Below are positions 35,577 through 44,691 of a stretch of 64,000 nt of DNA, piece after piece (the first letter of the stretch is position 1; each line of letters begins with the position of its first letter). The stretch covers positions 62,001 through 126,000 of the forward strand of contig JAIBEL010000029.1 of assembly GCA_019459285.1 (NCBI GenBank), written 5' to 3'. Below the pieces are notes generated by a model. It was not told the origin of the DNA. It made no database searches and saw only the letters and a list, made by a program, of their open reading frames with translations. Source of the DNA: Rhizobium sp. (lineage in GTDB: Bacteria > Pseudomonadota > Gammaproteobacteria > Burkholderiales > Thiobacillaceae). The position numbers and the translations under genes are program-made.

Positions 35577-35963
35577 ATGCCATATGCCCGTATTTCTTTG
35601 CGCAAAGGCAAGAGTCCTGAGTACATCAGATCGCTCTCCGACAGCATCCATCAGTCCTTGGTCGAGGCTTTCGACGTTCCAGTCGATGACCGATTTCAGG
35701 TGATTCACCAGCACGAGCCTGGCGAACTCATCTTCGACACTCACTATATGGGCGGCCCACGTTCAGACGATTACGTGCTCATCTGCGTTACCGCTGGTCG
35801 TCTGCGAAGCCCGAAAGTCAAACAGGGCTTCTACAAACATTTGGTACAGTTGCTCCAAAATTCTCCCGGCATTCGCCCAGAAGATGTCATGGTATTCATA
35901 AACACAACTCAAACAGATGAGTGGTCTTTTGGCAGCGGGAATTCGATTGTGCCGCAGGCGTGA
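35577..35963 (+). CDS. Tautomerase-family protein
   Basis: The 128-residue protein begins MPYARISLRKGKSPEYIRSL, so Met removal exposes the catalytic Pro1 of the tautomerase superfamily. FDVPVDDRFQVIHQHEPGEL and ENSPGIRPEDVMVFI-like stretches show the long (fused beta-alpha-beta) form. It probably tautomerises or hydrates small oxo acids; the substrate is unknown. It sits ten bases after the CMD gene. Confidence 0.86.
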   Translation: MPYARISLRKGKSPEYIRSLSDSIHQSLVEAFDVPVDDRFQVIHQHEPGELIFDTHYMGGPRSDDYVLICVTAGRLRSPKVKQGFYKHLVQLLQNSPGIRPEDVMVFINTTQTDEWSFGSGNSIVPQA

Positions 35964-36026
35964 ATGCAGTTCTCTCAACCTGTGACACCGACTCCGTGAA
36001 ACCGCGATGCCCAACCCATCAATCCA

Positions 36027-36090
36027 CCGGCTGCAAAGGCCGAAGATAAGACGGTCAACGCCCCCTGCTAGAGCTTCCGCTTCTGGCCGA
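36027..36090 (-). repeat. Dispersed degenerate repeat, copy C (partial)
   Basis: On the minus strand this reads AGAAGCGGAAGCTC, then TTGACCGTCTTATCTTCGGC, in the same order as copies A, B and D but more decayed. It lies in the otherwise empty interval between the tautomerase and the first PEP-CTERM gene. Confidence 0.35.
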
Positions 36091-36235
36091 ACGAAAGACG
36101 TTCGTCCGTCCCTTCTGTCTTCGCGGCTATAGGCGGCGACATGCAACGGCCGTGACGACGGCGGCCAACCTGCGCCTCCCGATAAACGGCGCCGCACCCC
36201 CCCGCCGGGCAGCATTGCACTGCCCGCGGCGAGCG

Positions 36236-37270
36236 TTACGCGCGGCGACGGCGCGCCATGTAGCCGACGAGGCCGAGGCCGCTCAGCATCAGCGCATAGG
36301 TTTCGGGCTCGGGGACCGGCGCCGTCAACACGATCAGCTGCGATTGGGCGTTCAGCGGTGCGCCGGCGCCCTGCAATTGCTCGGCCACCAGATAGATCGT
36401 GCCGTGTTCGTCGACGGTCAGGCCTTCAATGGCATTGAAGTCGCCGCTGCCGGTGTTCAGCAGCGAAGACAGGTCGAAGGAACTGAGCGCGTTGCCGCTG
36501 CGGTCCACTTCGACCAGCTTGCGCGAACCCAGGCTCAGCACCAGCAGGTTGTCGGCGGCTGCGGTGCCGGCCAGCGCATCGACCGGCGACAGCGTCTGCA
36601 CGTCGGACAGCGTGGACAGGCCCATCGACGCGGGATTGAACAAGGTCGTCACGGTCGACACGCCGCCGCCCGGGGGCGTGGAGCCGTTGCCGCTCGTCGA
36701 GGGCGGCGCGCCGGTGGCGGGCCCGAAGGTCAGCGTACCGGCGAGGACGTTCTCGGGGCTCTGCTGCTTGATCGTGACGAAGCTGCCATCGCGCGGATCG
36801 TAGCTGATGCCTTCCATGCCGTTGTTGCCGACGGCCACGTTGCTCATCGAGACGAAACTGCTGGCCAGGGCAACGGTGCCGCCCGCCGTGTAGTTGAAGC
36901 GATAGGCGTCCTGCAGGCGCTCCTCGCCGACGACGAGCACGCCGCCGCCGAGATAGGTCAGGCCTTCGGTGTCGTGCTTGGTGCTGCCGGTGCCGCTCCA
37001 GTCGAACAGGGCGTTGCCGAGGGTCTGGCCGGTGCGCGAGATTTCGACCACGCCTGTGCCTTCGTCGCCGACGAAGAACAGCGTGCCGCGATCGCGAGCA
37101 TAGGCGACGGCGGACGCTTCCAGCCCGGAGATGCCGCCCGCGGTGCCGTTGAGGGCGTCGAGCGCATAGATGCCGCCGACGGTGTAATTGCCGAGGTTGA
37201 TCGACGTACTTGCCTGCGCCGAGACGGCCGTGCAGGTCGCGAGCGCCGCAATCAGGAGTTTGATCGTCAT
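36236..37270 (-). CDS. PEP-CTERM protein with SdiA-regulated-type beta-propeller
   Basis: The 344-residue protein has a signal peptide (MTIKLLIAALATCTAVSAQA) and a propeller-like body with repeats around GISGLEASAVAYARDRGTLF, GEERLQDAYRFNY and FNAIEGLTVDEHGTIYLVAE, as in SdiA-regulated/phytase-like proteins. It ends with the PEP-CTERM signal VPEPETYALMLSGLGLVGYM and an RRRR tail. It would be sorted by exosortase. It follows a second PEP-CTERM gene at a distance of 12 bases and is probably co-transcribed with it. Confidence 0.88.
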   Translation of the reverse strand: MTIKLLIAALATCTAVSAQASTSINLGNYTVGGIYALDALNGTAGGISGLEASAVAYARDRGTLFFVGDEGTGVVEISRTGQTLGNALFDWSGTGSTKHDTEGLTYLGGGVLVVGEERLQDAYRFNYTAGGTVALASSFVSMSNVAVGNNGMEGISYDPRDGSFVTIKQQSPENVLAGTLTFGPATGAPPSTSGNGSTPPGGGVSTVTTLFNPASMGLSTLSDVQTLSPVDALAGTAAADNLLVLSLGSRKLVEVDRSGNALSSFDLSSLLNTGSGDFNAIEGLTVDEHGTIYLVAEQLQGAGAPLNAQSQLIVLTAPVPEPETYALMLSGLGLVGYMARRRRA

Positions 37271-37282
37271 GAGGGGCTCCGC

Positions 37283-37939
37283 TCAGGCCTGGCGCTTGCG
37301 CAGTGCCGCGCCGATCAGGCCGAGGCCGGCCAGCATCATGGCGTAGGTGTCGACTTCGGGGACGGCGGCGATCGCGCCGGGCGAGCCGATTTCGTTGCCG
37401 TCGGCAGACAGGAAGGCGCCGTTCACGCCGACTGCGCTCAGTTGCGAAATGCTGCCGCTCAGGCCTGCGGCGTTGTCGAAGGTCACGCCTGCGGTGGACG
37501 CGCCGAAACTGACGCTCGCCTGCGACACGCCGCCGGCGTTGAAGACGTTCACTGCGTCACCGCTGGTGCTGAGGCCCACGCCGCTGCCGGCGTAGTTGCC
37601 GATCTGCAGGCCAGCGGGGGCGTTGCTGCCGAACCAGGTGGAGAGGAAGGTGGCGTTGAGCGAGCTGCTGCCTTCGATGAAGACCACCGACTCGCCGGCG
37701 GCGATGCTGGCGATGCCGGTCAGCGGCGCGACGCCGGCGTTGGCCGAGCTGTCGTCCATTGACCAGCCGCCGAGGCTGACCGCAGCGGCCCCGGTGTTGG
37801 TCAGCTCGAACCAGTCGGCGCCGACGGCGGAGTTGCCGCTGGCCCACGGGGCGACTTCGGTGATGACGATGGCGGCGTGCGACGGAACAGCGCTGACGGC
37901 GGCGAGGGCGGCGATGAGGCCAAGCAGGGATTTCTTCAT
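37283..37939 (-). CDS. PEP-CTERM protein with lamin-tail-type domain
   Basis: The 218-residue protein has a signal peptide (MKKSLLGLIAALAAVSAVPS), a lamin-tail domain (IVITEVAPWASGNSAVGADW, FELTNTGAAAVSLGGWSMDD, ESVVFIEG) and a C-terminal sorting signal VPEVDTYAMMLAGLGLIGAA with RKRQA; Pro of PEP is replaced by Val. Lamin-tail domains often bind polymers or nucleic acids extracellularly. The start at 37939 has GGAG upstream. It precedes the propeller PEP-CTERM gene. Confidence 0.88.
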   Translation of the reverse strand: MKKSLLGLIAALAAVSAVPSHAAIVITEVAPWASGNSAVGADWFELTNTGAAAVSLGGWSMDDSSANAGVAPLTGIASIAAGESVVFIEGSSSLNATFLSTWFGSNAPAGLQIGNYAGSGVGLSTSGDAVNVFNAGGVSQASVSFGASTAGVTFDNAAGLSGSISQLSAVGVNGAFLSADGNEIGSPGAIAAVPEVDTYAMMLAGLGLIGAALRKRQA

Positions 37940-38499
37940 GAGGTTCTCCGGATGGTTAGGACGCTGGATGCGGGATAGCCCGTACATCGTCACGAGAATG
38001 GATGTCATCCGGATGTTGAGAGAAGCGGCAGATATGAGCCATTCGGGTCATACACCGGGTCAGGCGCAGCGGCAGCAAGGCCGGGAGCAGGTCTTGCAAA
38101 ACAACATTCCCTGCCTGTACCGATAGTCCCACCGTGCTTATCGCTGGATGTCAGCTCCAACGCGTCAATCAGACTGTCACGCTTGTTCCCATGACAGTCC
38201 GCTCAGGTTGAGAATGCGATGGTCGACAATCCAGGCATAAAGACAGATCGTCGACCGAAGCTGCCGGTGGCCTTCTGGGCAAACGATGTCAGCAGAGCGC
38301 TGCATTCCAGTCGTTGATTTAGAACTCCATGCTACGCAATTCGGGCGAGACGCCGCCCCCAACTACTACTAAAGTTGTATATCGATTTCTGAATACTCGA
38401 CTACGCTGTTTTTAATTGCGTCTCCTTTTCACACGGAGGCCCGGATAAAAGGACATAAGATTTGGCAGTATTCCTGCCAGAAAACGGGGGGAGGGTGAA
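37940..38499. other. 560-base intergenic region without a supported gene
   Basis: The divergent interval between the PEP-CTERM pair and the lipoprotein gene holds short frames only, none with a ribosome site or family resemblance. AT content rises near 38370-38420, immediately before the lipoprotein gene, where its promoter probably lies. Confidence 0.5.
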
Positions 38500-39873
38500 A
38501 TGATGAAGGCAACAAGCCAATTCGCTGTGGTGGTGCTCTTAGTCTTGACAGGTTGCAGTGCAAATCACTATTCGATATACAGGCATCAGTCCGTCGATCC
38601 GCCTAGCATCACCACCGTCGACGCGAAGCAGCGAGCGATTCTTGCAGCAGCACCCAAGTCCGGCTCAAGCGTCAACATCCTTCGTTTCTGCGCTGAGCCA
38701 AGCCCTGATGTATTCGCCGTAATCGCGCAGGCAGTCTCCGGAGGTGCCAGCTTCGGACAAAGTGGCGACCCAAAGACTATCCAGGCGGCCCTCAATGCTG
38801 CCTTCAGCTCGTCCGAGCAGGGGTCGTCCATTCCCAGGACCCAGACCACCAACATGCTCCGAGAAGTGATGTACCGCACTTGCGAGCGCTATCTGAGTGG
38901 TGGCATCAGCGACATCGAATTGTCCCTGCAAGCGGTCCGCGACCAGCGCTTAATCGTTTCAATCCTCGCGATTGAGCAATTGACCGGAGTAGTCACGCCC
39001 AAGCCAGTTGTGATTGGTGCCTCGGCGAACGGGAGCGGCGGGTCGTCCGGAGCTGATGCTGCCATCCGGCTGGATGACCAGAACAAGGTCGTACAGCAAA
39101 AGGTCGATGCGCTGAAGAAGAAGCAGGCGGCATATGAGGACGTCAATGGGGCAGCCAAGGATTGCGAAGCCATCGCCAAGGCGGTCGCTGACAAGAAGGA
39201 GGATGGGCTTTCGCAGACGTTGAAGGACAAGCGTCAAAAGTGCGAAACTGCCTCGGCTGAATTCGACACTGCCAAGAAAGAGAAGGCCGCCGCCGAAGAC
39301 CACTACACTAAGTTGGCCAGCGTCGCTTCAGGCGGGAGAGTTCCGGTGGGGGTAGGTAGCGCAGTCATGGTCCCGGTAGCTGAAGGCGGTCTCGACGGCG
39401 GCCAGTCCACGGCGATTGCCCAGGTGGCGTCGGCGGTCAAGGACATCGTCGCGGGCACCTTCAAGCAGGATGAGTTCCTTTTTCTCTGCCTCAAGGTGCT
39501 CAAGGGTGACGATTCGCTCGGTGAGCTTGGAGCAAATTGCCTTGCTTACATCCAGTCCAAGGTCAATCTTGAGCAACAGCGCAACGAGGTAGAAACTGCA
39601 GACATCGCCGCTGCGTCGAAGGCCACTCAAGATCGGGTCGACGCACTTTTCAACCAGTTCTGGAGTCTCATTAGCAAGGATGGCGAGCTAGACCCCGCCA
39701 AGCTTGAGGAAGTAAAGAAGAACATTGATGCGAAGGACTGGCCTGCGTGTTTCGTGAACGCCCAGTCGAAACTTGACTTCAAGACGTGTTTCAAGAGTGG
39801 CTCTGTGGTTGCTGGTCAAATGCGAAATTTGGCGCAAGGGAGCAGTAAGAAAGGGGGCAGTAAGAATGACTGA
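38500..39873 (+). CDS. Lipoprotein of unknown function with central coiled coil
   Basis: The 457-residue protein has a lipoprotein signal (FAVVVLLVLTGC, lipobox LTGC), so it is anchored in an outer or inner membrane leaflet. About residues 190-270 are strongly coiled coil (VVQQKVDALKKKQAAYEDV, KEDGLSQTLKDKRQKCETAS, FDTAKKEKAAAEDHYTKLA). The rest shows several paired cysteines (FLFLCLKVL, LGANCLAY, WPACFV, FKTCFK) and no known domain. A very strong Shine-Dalgarno (GGGGGAGGG) precedes it. It overlaps the small gene at 39866. Confidence 0.8.
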   Translation: MMKATSQFAVVVLLVLTGCSANHYSIYRHQSVDPPSITTVDAKQRAILAAAPKSGSSVNILRFCAEPSPDVFAVIAQAVSGGASFGQSGDPKTIQAALNAAFSSSEQGSSIPRTQTTNMLREVMYRTCERYLSGGISDIELSLQAVRDQRLIVSILAIEQLTGVVTPKPVVIGASANGSGGSSGADAAIRLDDQNKVVQQKVDALKKKQAAYEDVNGAAKDCEAIAKAVADKKEDGLSQTLKDKRQKCETASAEFDTAKKEKAAAEDHYTKLASVASGGRVPVGVGSAVMVPVAEGGLDGGQSTAIAQVASAVKDIVAGTFKQDEFLFLCLKVLKGDDSLGELGANCLAYIQSKVNLEQQRNEVETADIAAASKATQDRVDALFNQFWSLISKDGELDPAKLEEVKKNIDAKDWPACFVNAQSKLDFKTCFKSGSVVAGQMRNLAQGSSKKGGSKND

Positions 39874-40063
39874 TCGCGCGTATAGAATCCTTGTGGCGAA
39901 GGACAGGGCTGGCATCTTTGCACTTGCAGGCGACGAATGGACCCTCCTGGAGAACACAATCAAGGAGTTCCAGAACCTCGGTAGCGATGACGACCTATCC
40001 TTAGGAGACATTGGTCGAGTAGTAGTTAATGGCCCAGGATTTGTCGCCCTGGCTTGGAGGTAG
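39866..40063 (+). CDS. Small protein translationally coupled to the lipoprotein
   Basis: The 65-residue product starts MTDRAYRILVAKDRAGIFAL, contains WTLLENTIKEFQNLGSDDDL and ends VNGPGFVALAWR. Its ATG lies eight bases before the end of the lipoprotein frame, indicating coupling. It is soluble, has no Cys and shows no family I recognise. The repeated pairing with a lipoprotein in other genomes would be the first thing to look for. Confidence 0.6.
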   Translation: MTDRAYRILVAKDRAGIFALAGDEWTLLENTIKEFQNLGSDDDLSLGDIGRVVVNGPGFVALAWR

Positions 40064-40957
40064 CCAGCCTGGCTCACTCTGTGCCGGCACAGCCCAGGAT
40101 TGTTCCGAGCCCCCAACGGGCTGAGGCAACAAAATACTCAGCTATTCGCTACAGATCTGCCTTTTGTCTTGGCTCACCAGCGACTGGAGTGGGTCGCATT
40201 CTTCCGTCCGAACTTAGAAGAGCGGTCGTTCCGTAGTGAGAGGCGGCCCAACAACCGGTCTTGCGAGTACCTCGGACACGGCCAATCAAAAGTTCATCGT
40301 CGACTTAGGCCGACGACCTGCCTGTCATGGGCGGGTAGTCGGCCGTCGCGTCCTCGGCCAGAGCCACTGGTGGCCTTAGGGTGATTGAACTGCTGGTGTC
40401 ACGCGCTTTGCTGACGCTGGAAGCGAACTCAGCCTGAATGGCCACTCGGTAGGTTGGCAAGGGGATAACCAACCCGAGGGGCCAAACACAGCTCCGTTGA
40501 TCGTCAAACGAGTTTGCATGGCATTGCCCTTCGGTTTGATGCAGCGGATGAAGGTTGTACGAACGCGGTGCCTCATCCGATGAATACGGTTGAACAGGCC
40601 TGTCGGAGCATGCCGATACTGTCGTAAGCGTCGTCCGACAACACGCGGGCTGGCGCCGGAAGCCGAGATGTGAAGACGTGACCAGCAACCCCCCGCATGG
40701 AGGCCTCCTCCGTTCGTCGCTCCTTTTCTCGGCCGACACATTCCCCTTGAAAATAAATTTTCCACCTCTATGGTGCATGAACTGGCTTGCGCTACGTGGA
40801 CCGGCCGAGGATTGCCCAATCATCGGACAACAGCAAATAGCGATTTGGGGCATCGGAGCAGTGTGTTCTGCAACATGCACCTCTAATCAATCGCTTAGCT
40901 ATTTCGTATACGAAGGGCTCGTGTTCGTATTTTTGAGACGTGAGGAGACCTGAACCC
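40064..40957. other. 894-base region without a supported gene upstream of aprM
   Basis: Frames of up to 191 codons exist on the minus strand, but they overlap one another, lack ribosome sites and have atypical composition. I see no transposase remnant. A perfect 12-bp palindrome, TTCGTATACGAA, lies at 40903-40914, 44 bases before aprM, and could be an operator for the apr operon. Confidence 0.5.
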
Positions 40958-41806
40958 ATGATCGCTAGCAACCCCTTCGCCGAACTCGCCGCCTTCATCC
41001 CCCCGGCTGCCATGCAGACTTACGTCGTGCTGATGGTTGTTCTGGTGGTGGTCGGGACGGTACTCGACATGCTGCACAAGAAAAGCGCCCAGTACTTTTT
41101 CGAGAATGCCAAGCAGGCCAGAAAAAACGCGACGCGCACGCTGAGCGCGGGTGAAAAAGGCGCACTGGCCTTGAAGACCGTCGCCAAGGAGGTGCTGACC
41201 TCGGGCGAATTCAACAATCCCAAACGCCGCATTTCGCACCTCTTCACCATGTACGGCTTCATCCTATTTGTCGTCACCACGGCGATCCTGATCTTTGCCT
41301 ATCCGACCCCGGACTATCCGGCGCCGACCGTCGTGCCGCTGCTTTGGCATCTGGGCGCGGCCATGCTGTGCCTGGGAGGGTACTGGTTCTGGTTCAGCAT
41401 CCGTGTCGACGTCGCCTCCGAAGGCGTCAAGTGGTATCAGCTGAACGGACGCGGCGACCTTTTCATCGTCGGTCTGCTGGGCATGGCCAGCTTCGCGCTG
41501 CTCTGGTCTTTCTCCATGGGCGCCGGCGCATTGAACAGGCTGTTCTTCGTATTGTTCGTCGCCTTCACCACGCTGCTCTTCGGCTCGGTGTACTGGTCCA
41601 AGTTCGCGCACATGTTCTTCAAGCCTGCGGCCGCTTTCCAGAAGCGCGTCATCAAAGCCGATGGTTCGAGAGAAAACATGCCCGCGGTCTACGACGTGTC
41701 GGATCCCGAGGTGCAGGCGAGGTTTCCGGATATCCCGGCCTACATGGGCGCCAATCCGCCCAACATGGGACTGGGCATCAAACGTGAAGCGCCCAACCAT
41801 TTTTGA
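40958..41806 (+). CDS. aprM: AprM, membrane anchor of APS reductase
   Basis: The 282-residue inner-membrane protein has about five or six helices (YVVLMVVLVVVGTVLDML; LFTMYGFILFVVTTAILIFA; LLWHLGAAMLCLGGYWFWFS; LFFVLFVAFTTLLFGSVYW). Its order directly before aprB and aprA matches the aprMBA operons of sulfur oxidisers such as Thiobacillus and Allochromatium. AprM is thought to link APS reductase to the quinone pool in organisms lacking QmoABC. A GAGGAG site fixes the start at 40958. Confidence 0.92.
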   Translation: MIASNPFAELAAFIPPAAMQTYVVLMVVLVVVGTVLDMLHKKSAQYFFENAKQARKNATRTLSAGEKGALALKTVAKEVLTSGEFNNPKRRISHLFTMYGFILFVVTTAILIFAYPTPDYPAPTVVPLLWHLGAAMLCLGGYWFWFSIRVDVASEGVKWYQLNGRGDLFIVGLLGMASFALLWSFSMGAGALNRLFFVLFVAFTTLLFGSVYWSKFAHMFFKPAAAFQKRVIKADGSRENMPAVYDVSDPEVQARFPDIPAYMGANPPNMGLGIKREAPNHF

Positions 41807-41842
41807 CCGCCCGGTCACCCCGGCAGAATCGAGAGGAACCTC

Positions 41843-42325
41843 ATGCCCACCTTTGTCTACATGACGCGTTGCGATGGTTGCGGATACTGCGTCGACATCT
41901 GTCCGTCGGACATCATGCACATCGACAAGGTTACGCGGCGCGCCTACAACATCGAGCCGAACATGTGCTGGGAGTGCTACTCGTGCGTCAAGGCCTGCCC
42001 GCAGGACGCGATCGACGTGCGCGGCTACGCCGACTTCGCTCCGCTGGGCCATTCGGTACGCGTCCGCCGCGACGAGGAAAAAGGCACCATTGCCTGGCGC
42101 ATCAAGTTCCGCAACGGCGAAAAAGACATGGAGTTGCTGGCGCCGATCACGACCAAGCCCTGGGGCAAGCATATCCCGCAACTCTCCGCTGTGCCCGCGC
42201 CGAGCCAGGCGATGCGTGACAGTCAGTTGCTGTTCAACGAGCCCAAATACATCCGCATGGACGAAGGCGATCTGCACACGCTGGAATCGAACGGTCTCGT
42301 GATGAAGGAAGGGGTGTACTACTGA
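41843..42325 (+). CDS. aprB: Adenylylsulfate reductase beta subunit
   Basis: The 160-residue iron-sulfur subunit carries two [4Fe-4S] clusters, with motifs CDGCGYCVDICP and CWECYSCVKACP, followed by a C-terminal arm that wraps around AprA. It moves the electrons from AprA FAD towards AprM. The stop codon overlaps the aprA start (TGATG). In a sulfur oxidiser the complex runs in the direction sulfite plus AMP to APS. Confidence 0.97.
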   Translation: MPTFVYMTRCDGCGYCVDICPSDIMHIDKVTRRAYNIEPNMCWECYSCVKACPQDAIDVRGYADFAPLGHSVRVRRDEEKGTIAWRIKFRNGEKDMELLAPITTKPWGKHIPQLSAVPAPSQAMRDSQLLFNEPKYIRMDEGDLHTLESNGLVMKEGVYY

Positions 42326-44193
42326 TGGCTTACAACACGGTTGTCGAGGACAACATCGACGTCCTCGTCGTAGGCGCGGGCCTCGGCGGCACGGGTGCTG
42401 CGTGGGAAGCGCGCTACTGGGGGCAGGACAAGAAGATCGTCATCGCCGAAAAGGCCAACATGGACCGTTCGGGCGCGGTGGCCCAGGGCCTCTACGCGAT
42501 CAACTGCTACATGGGTACGCGCTGGGGCGAGAACAAGCCTGAGGATCACGTCCGTTACGCGCGCATGGACCTGATGGGGATGGTGCGCGAAGACCTGTTG
42601 TTCGACATGGCGCGTCACGTCGATTCCGCCGTTCACCAGTTCGAGGAGTGGGGCCTGCCGATCATGCGCGACCCCAAGACCGGCCACTATCAGCGCGAGG
42701 GGCGCTGGCAGATCATGATCCACGGCGAATCCTACAAGCCCATCGTCGCCGAGGCCGCCAAGAAATCTGCCGACAAGGTCTTCAACCGGGTCTGCATCAC
42801 CCATCTGCTGATGGACGACGCCAAGGAGAATCGCGTGGCCGGCGCGGTCGGCTTCAACGTTCGTACCGGCGATTACCACGTCTTCAAGTCAAAGACGGTG
42901 ATTGTCGGCGCGGGCGGCGCCTCCAATATCTTCAAGCCGCGCTCGGTCGGCGAAGGCGCAGGCCGCGTCTGGTATGCGCCGTGGTCGTCGGGCTCGGCCT
43001 ACGGCCTGATGATCCAGGCCGGCGCGAAAATGACCCAGATGGAAAACCGTATCGTGCTGGCGCGATTCAAGGATGGGTACGGTCCGGTGGGGGCCTACTT
43101 CCTGCACCTGAAAACCTACACGCAGAACGGTAACGGCGAAGAGTACGAGTCGAAGTGGTTCCCGGCGCTGACCGAAATGGTGGGCAAGGAATATCTGGAT
43201 ACCGAAGGCCAGCACCTGTCCCACAAACCCATCCCGACCTGTCTGCGCAACCACGCTTTCATTTCCGAGGTGAACGCCGGTCGTGGTCCCATCCACATGG
43301 TGACGATGGAAGCCTTTCAGGATCCGCACCTCGAGGAAATCGGCTGGCATAACTTCCTCGGCATGACCGTGGGTCAGGCCGTGCTGTGGGCAGCGACCGA
43401 TGTCAATCCAAAGTATGAGAATCCGGAACTGACCACCTCCGAGCCCTATGTGATGGGCTCGCACGCGACCGGTTGCGGTGCCTGGTGTTCAGGCCCCGAG
43501 GATATTTCCCCGCCGGAATATTACTGGGGCTACAACCGCATGACCACGGTTGAAGGTCTGTTCGGCGCGGGCGACGCCGTCGGCGGGACGCCGCACGCAT
43601 TCTCGTCGGGCTCGTTTACCGAAGGCCGTCTGGCCGCCAAGGCGGCGTGCAAGTACATCGACGACGGCAAGGCCGAAGGCATCCAGGTGACCGACGCGCA
43701 GATCCACCGCCGGGGTGAAGAAATCTTCAAGCCGATGGAGCATTACCGGATCTACCGCAACGAAATCACCGCGGGCAGCGTCAACCCGAACTACATCAAC
43801 CCCAGACAGGGCCTCGACCGTCTGCAGAAGCTGATGGACGAGTACTGCGCAGGGGCGACGGTCAACTACATGACCAACGACAAGCTGCTGCAGATCGGCC
43901 TGAAAAAACTCAAGATCATGGAGGAAGACCTCGAGAAGATCGCCGCCGAGGACATCCACGAACTGCTGCGCGCCTGGGAACTGAAGCATCGCCACCTCAC
44001 CTCCGAAGCGGTCATGCAACACACCCTGTTCCGCAAGGAAACCCGCTGGCCGGGTTACTACTACCGCGGCGATGCGATGAAGCTCGACGACGCGAACTGG
44101 CACGTTCTCACCGTGTCGCGCCGCGATCCCCAGACCGGCGAATACACCATGGAAAAGGCCCCGTGCTACCACCTGGTCGGCAAGGACGAGTAG
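42325..44193 (+). CDS. aprA: Adenylylsulfate reductase alpha subunit
   Basis: This 622-residue flavoprotein has the FAD-binding start NIDVLVVGAGLGGTGAAWEA, the flavin-domain motifs MDRSGAVAQGLYAINCYMG and VGAGGASNIFKPRSVG, and the active-site region around FLHLKTYTQNG and RNHAFISEVNAGRGPIHM. It catalyses the interconversion of APS and sulfite plus AMP in the cytoplasm. With AprB and AprM it supplies the indirect sulfite-oxidation route; ATP sulfurylase or APAT would complete it but is not in this window. Confidence 0.98.
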   Translation: MAYNTVVEDNIDVLVVGAGLGGTGAAWEARYWGQDKKIVIAEKANMDRSGAVAQGLYAINCYMGTRWGENKPEDHVRYARMDLMGMVREDLLFDMARHVDSAVHQFEEWGLPIMRDPKTGHYQREGRWQIMIHGESYKPIVAEAAKKSADKVFNRVCITHLLMDDAKENRVAGAVGFNVRTGDYHVFKSKTVIVGAGGASNIFKPRSVGEGAGRVWYAPWSSGSAYGLMIQAGAKMTQMENRIVLARFKDGYGPVGAYFLHLKTYTQNGNGEEYESKWFPALTEMVGKEYLDTEGQHLSHKPIPTCLRNHAFISEVNAGRGPIHMVTMEAFQDPHLEEIGWHNFLGMTVGQAVLWAATDVNPKYENPELTTSEPYVMGSHATGCGAWCSGPEDISPPEYYWGYNRMTTVEGLFGAGDAVGGTPHAFSSGSFTEGRLAAKAACKYIDDGKAEGIQVTDAQIHRRGEEIFKPMEHYRIYRNEITAGSVNPNYINPRQGLDRLQKLMDEYCAGATVNYMTNDKLLQIGLKKLKIMEEDLEKIAAEDIHELLRAWELKHRHLTSEAVMQHTLFRKETRWPGYYYRGDAMKLDDANWHVLTVSRRDPQTGEYTMEKAPCYHLVGKDE

Positions 44194-44286
44194 GCCGCAG
44201 CCGAACGCCCGGAACACCCGGAACACCCGAATGTTACTTGCGCAGTGTTTTCGCGACCCCAATAGGAATTGCCCCAGGAATTACCC

Positions 44287-44676
44287 ATGACCACTTCCGT
44301 CGTTCAGGCCACCCCCAAGACCTCAATCAATATCATCGAGCACAGCGACGAGGCGATCCTGGAGATCGCTCACCCGATGTGGCGCGACCTGATCAAATAC
44401 TCCAACCAGGGGCTGTACGGAAAATTCATCCGCAAGTTCTCCTACGACCTGCTGCTCGGCCTCAATGAAATCGAACTCGGCAAACAGTTCGCCAACAGCG
44501 AACTCACCCGTAGCCTGCGCGAAGACTGGGATTACCTGGGCATCATCCGGCGAGGGCAGCATGTCACGGTGTTGTACCGGGTCCGCAGCAAGAAGCGGGA
44601 AGGCGAATGGCTCGGTCGGCTGGTGCTGGGCTATGAACAGGGCGAGGTACGCATCTTTGCCGCCTCCATTTTCTGA
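44287..44676 (+). CDS. Hypothetical protein downstream of aprA
   Basis: The 129-residue soluble protein starts MTTSVVQATPKTSINIIEHS and has a helical middle (MWRDLIKYSNQGLYGKFIRK, LNEIELGKQFANSELTRSL) and a beta C-terminus (QHVTVLYRVRSKK, WLGRLVLGYEQGEVRIF). No domain is recognised. It is about 90 bases after aprA and is followed at once by an FKBP-like gene, so it may belong to the apr transcript and serve its assembly or regulation. Confidence 0.7.
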   Translation: MTTSVVQATPKTSINIIEHSDEAILEIAHPMWRDLIKYSNQGLYGKFIRKFSYDLLLGLNEIELGKQFANSELTRSLREDWDYLGIIRRGQHVTVLYRVRSKKREGEWLGRLVLGYEQGEVRIFAASIF

Positions 44677-44691
44677 AGCTTGGGAATGTCC

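Noticed and set aside
40305-40880. 191-codon minus-strand frame before aprM
   Set aside because: It has no ribosome site, overlaps other equally long frames, and has no domain or credible composition.
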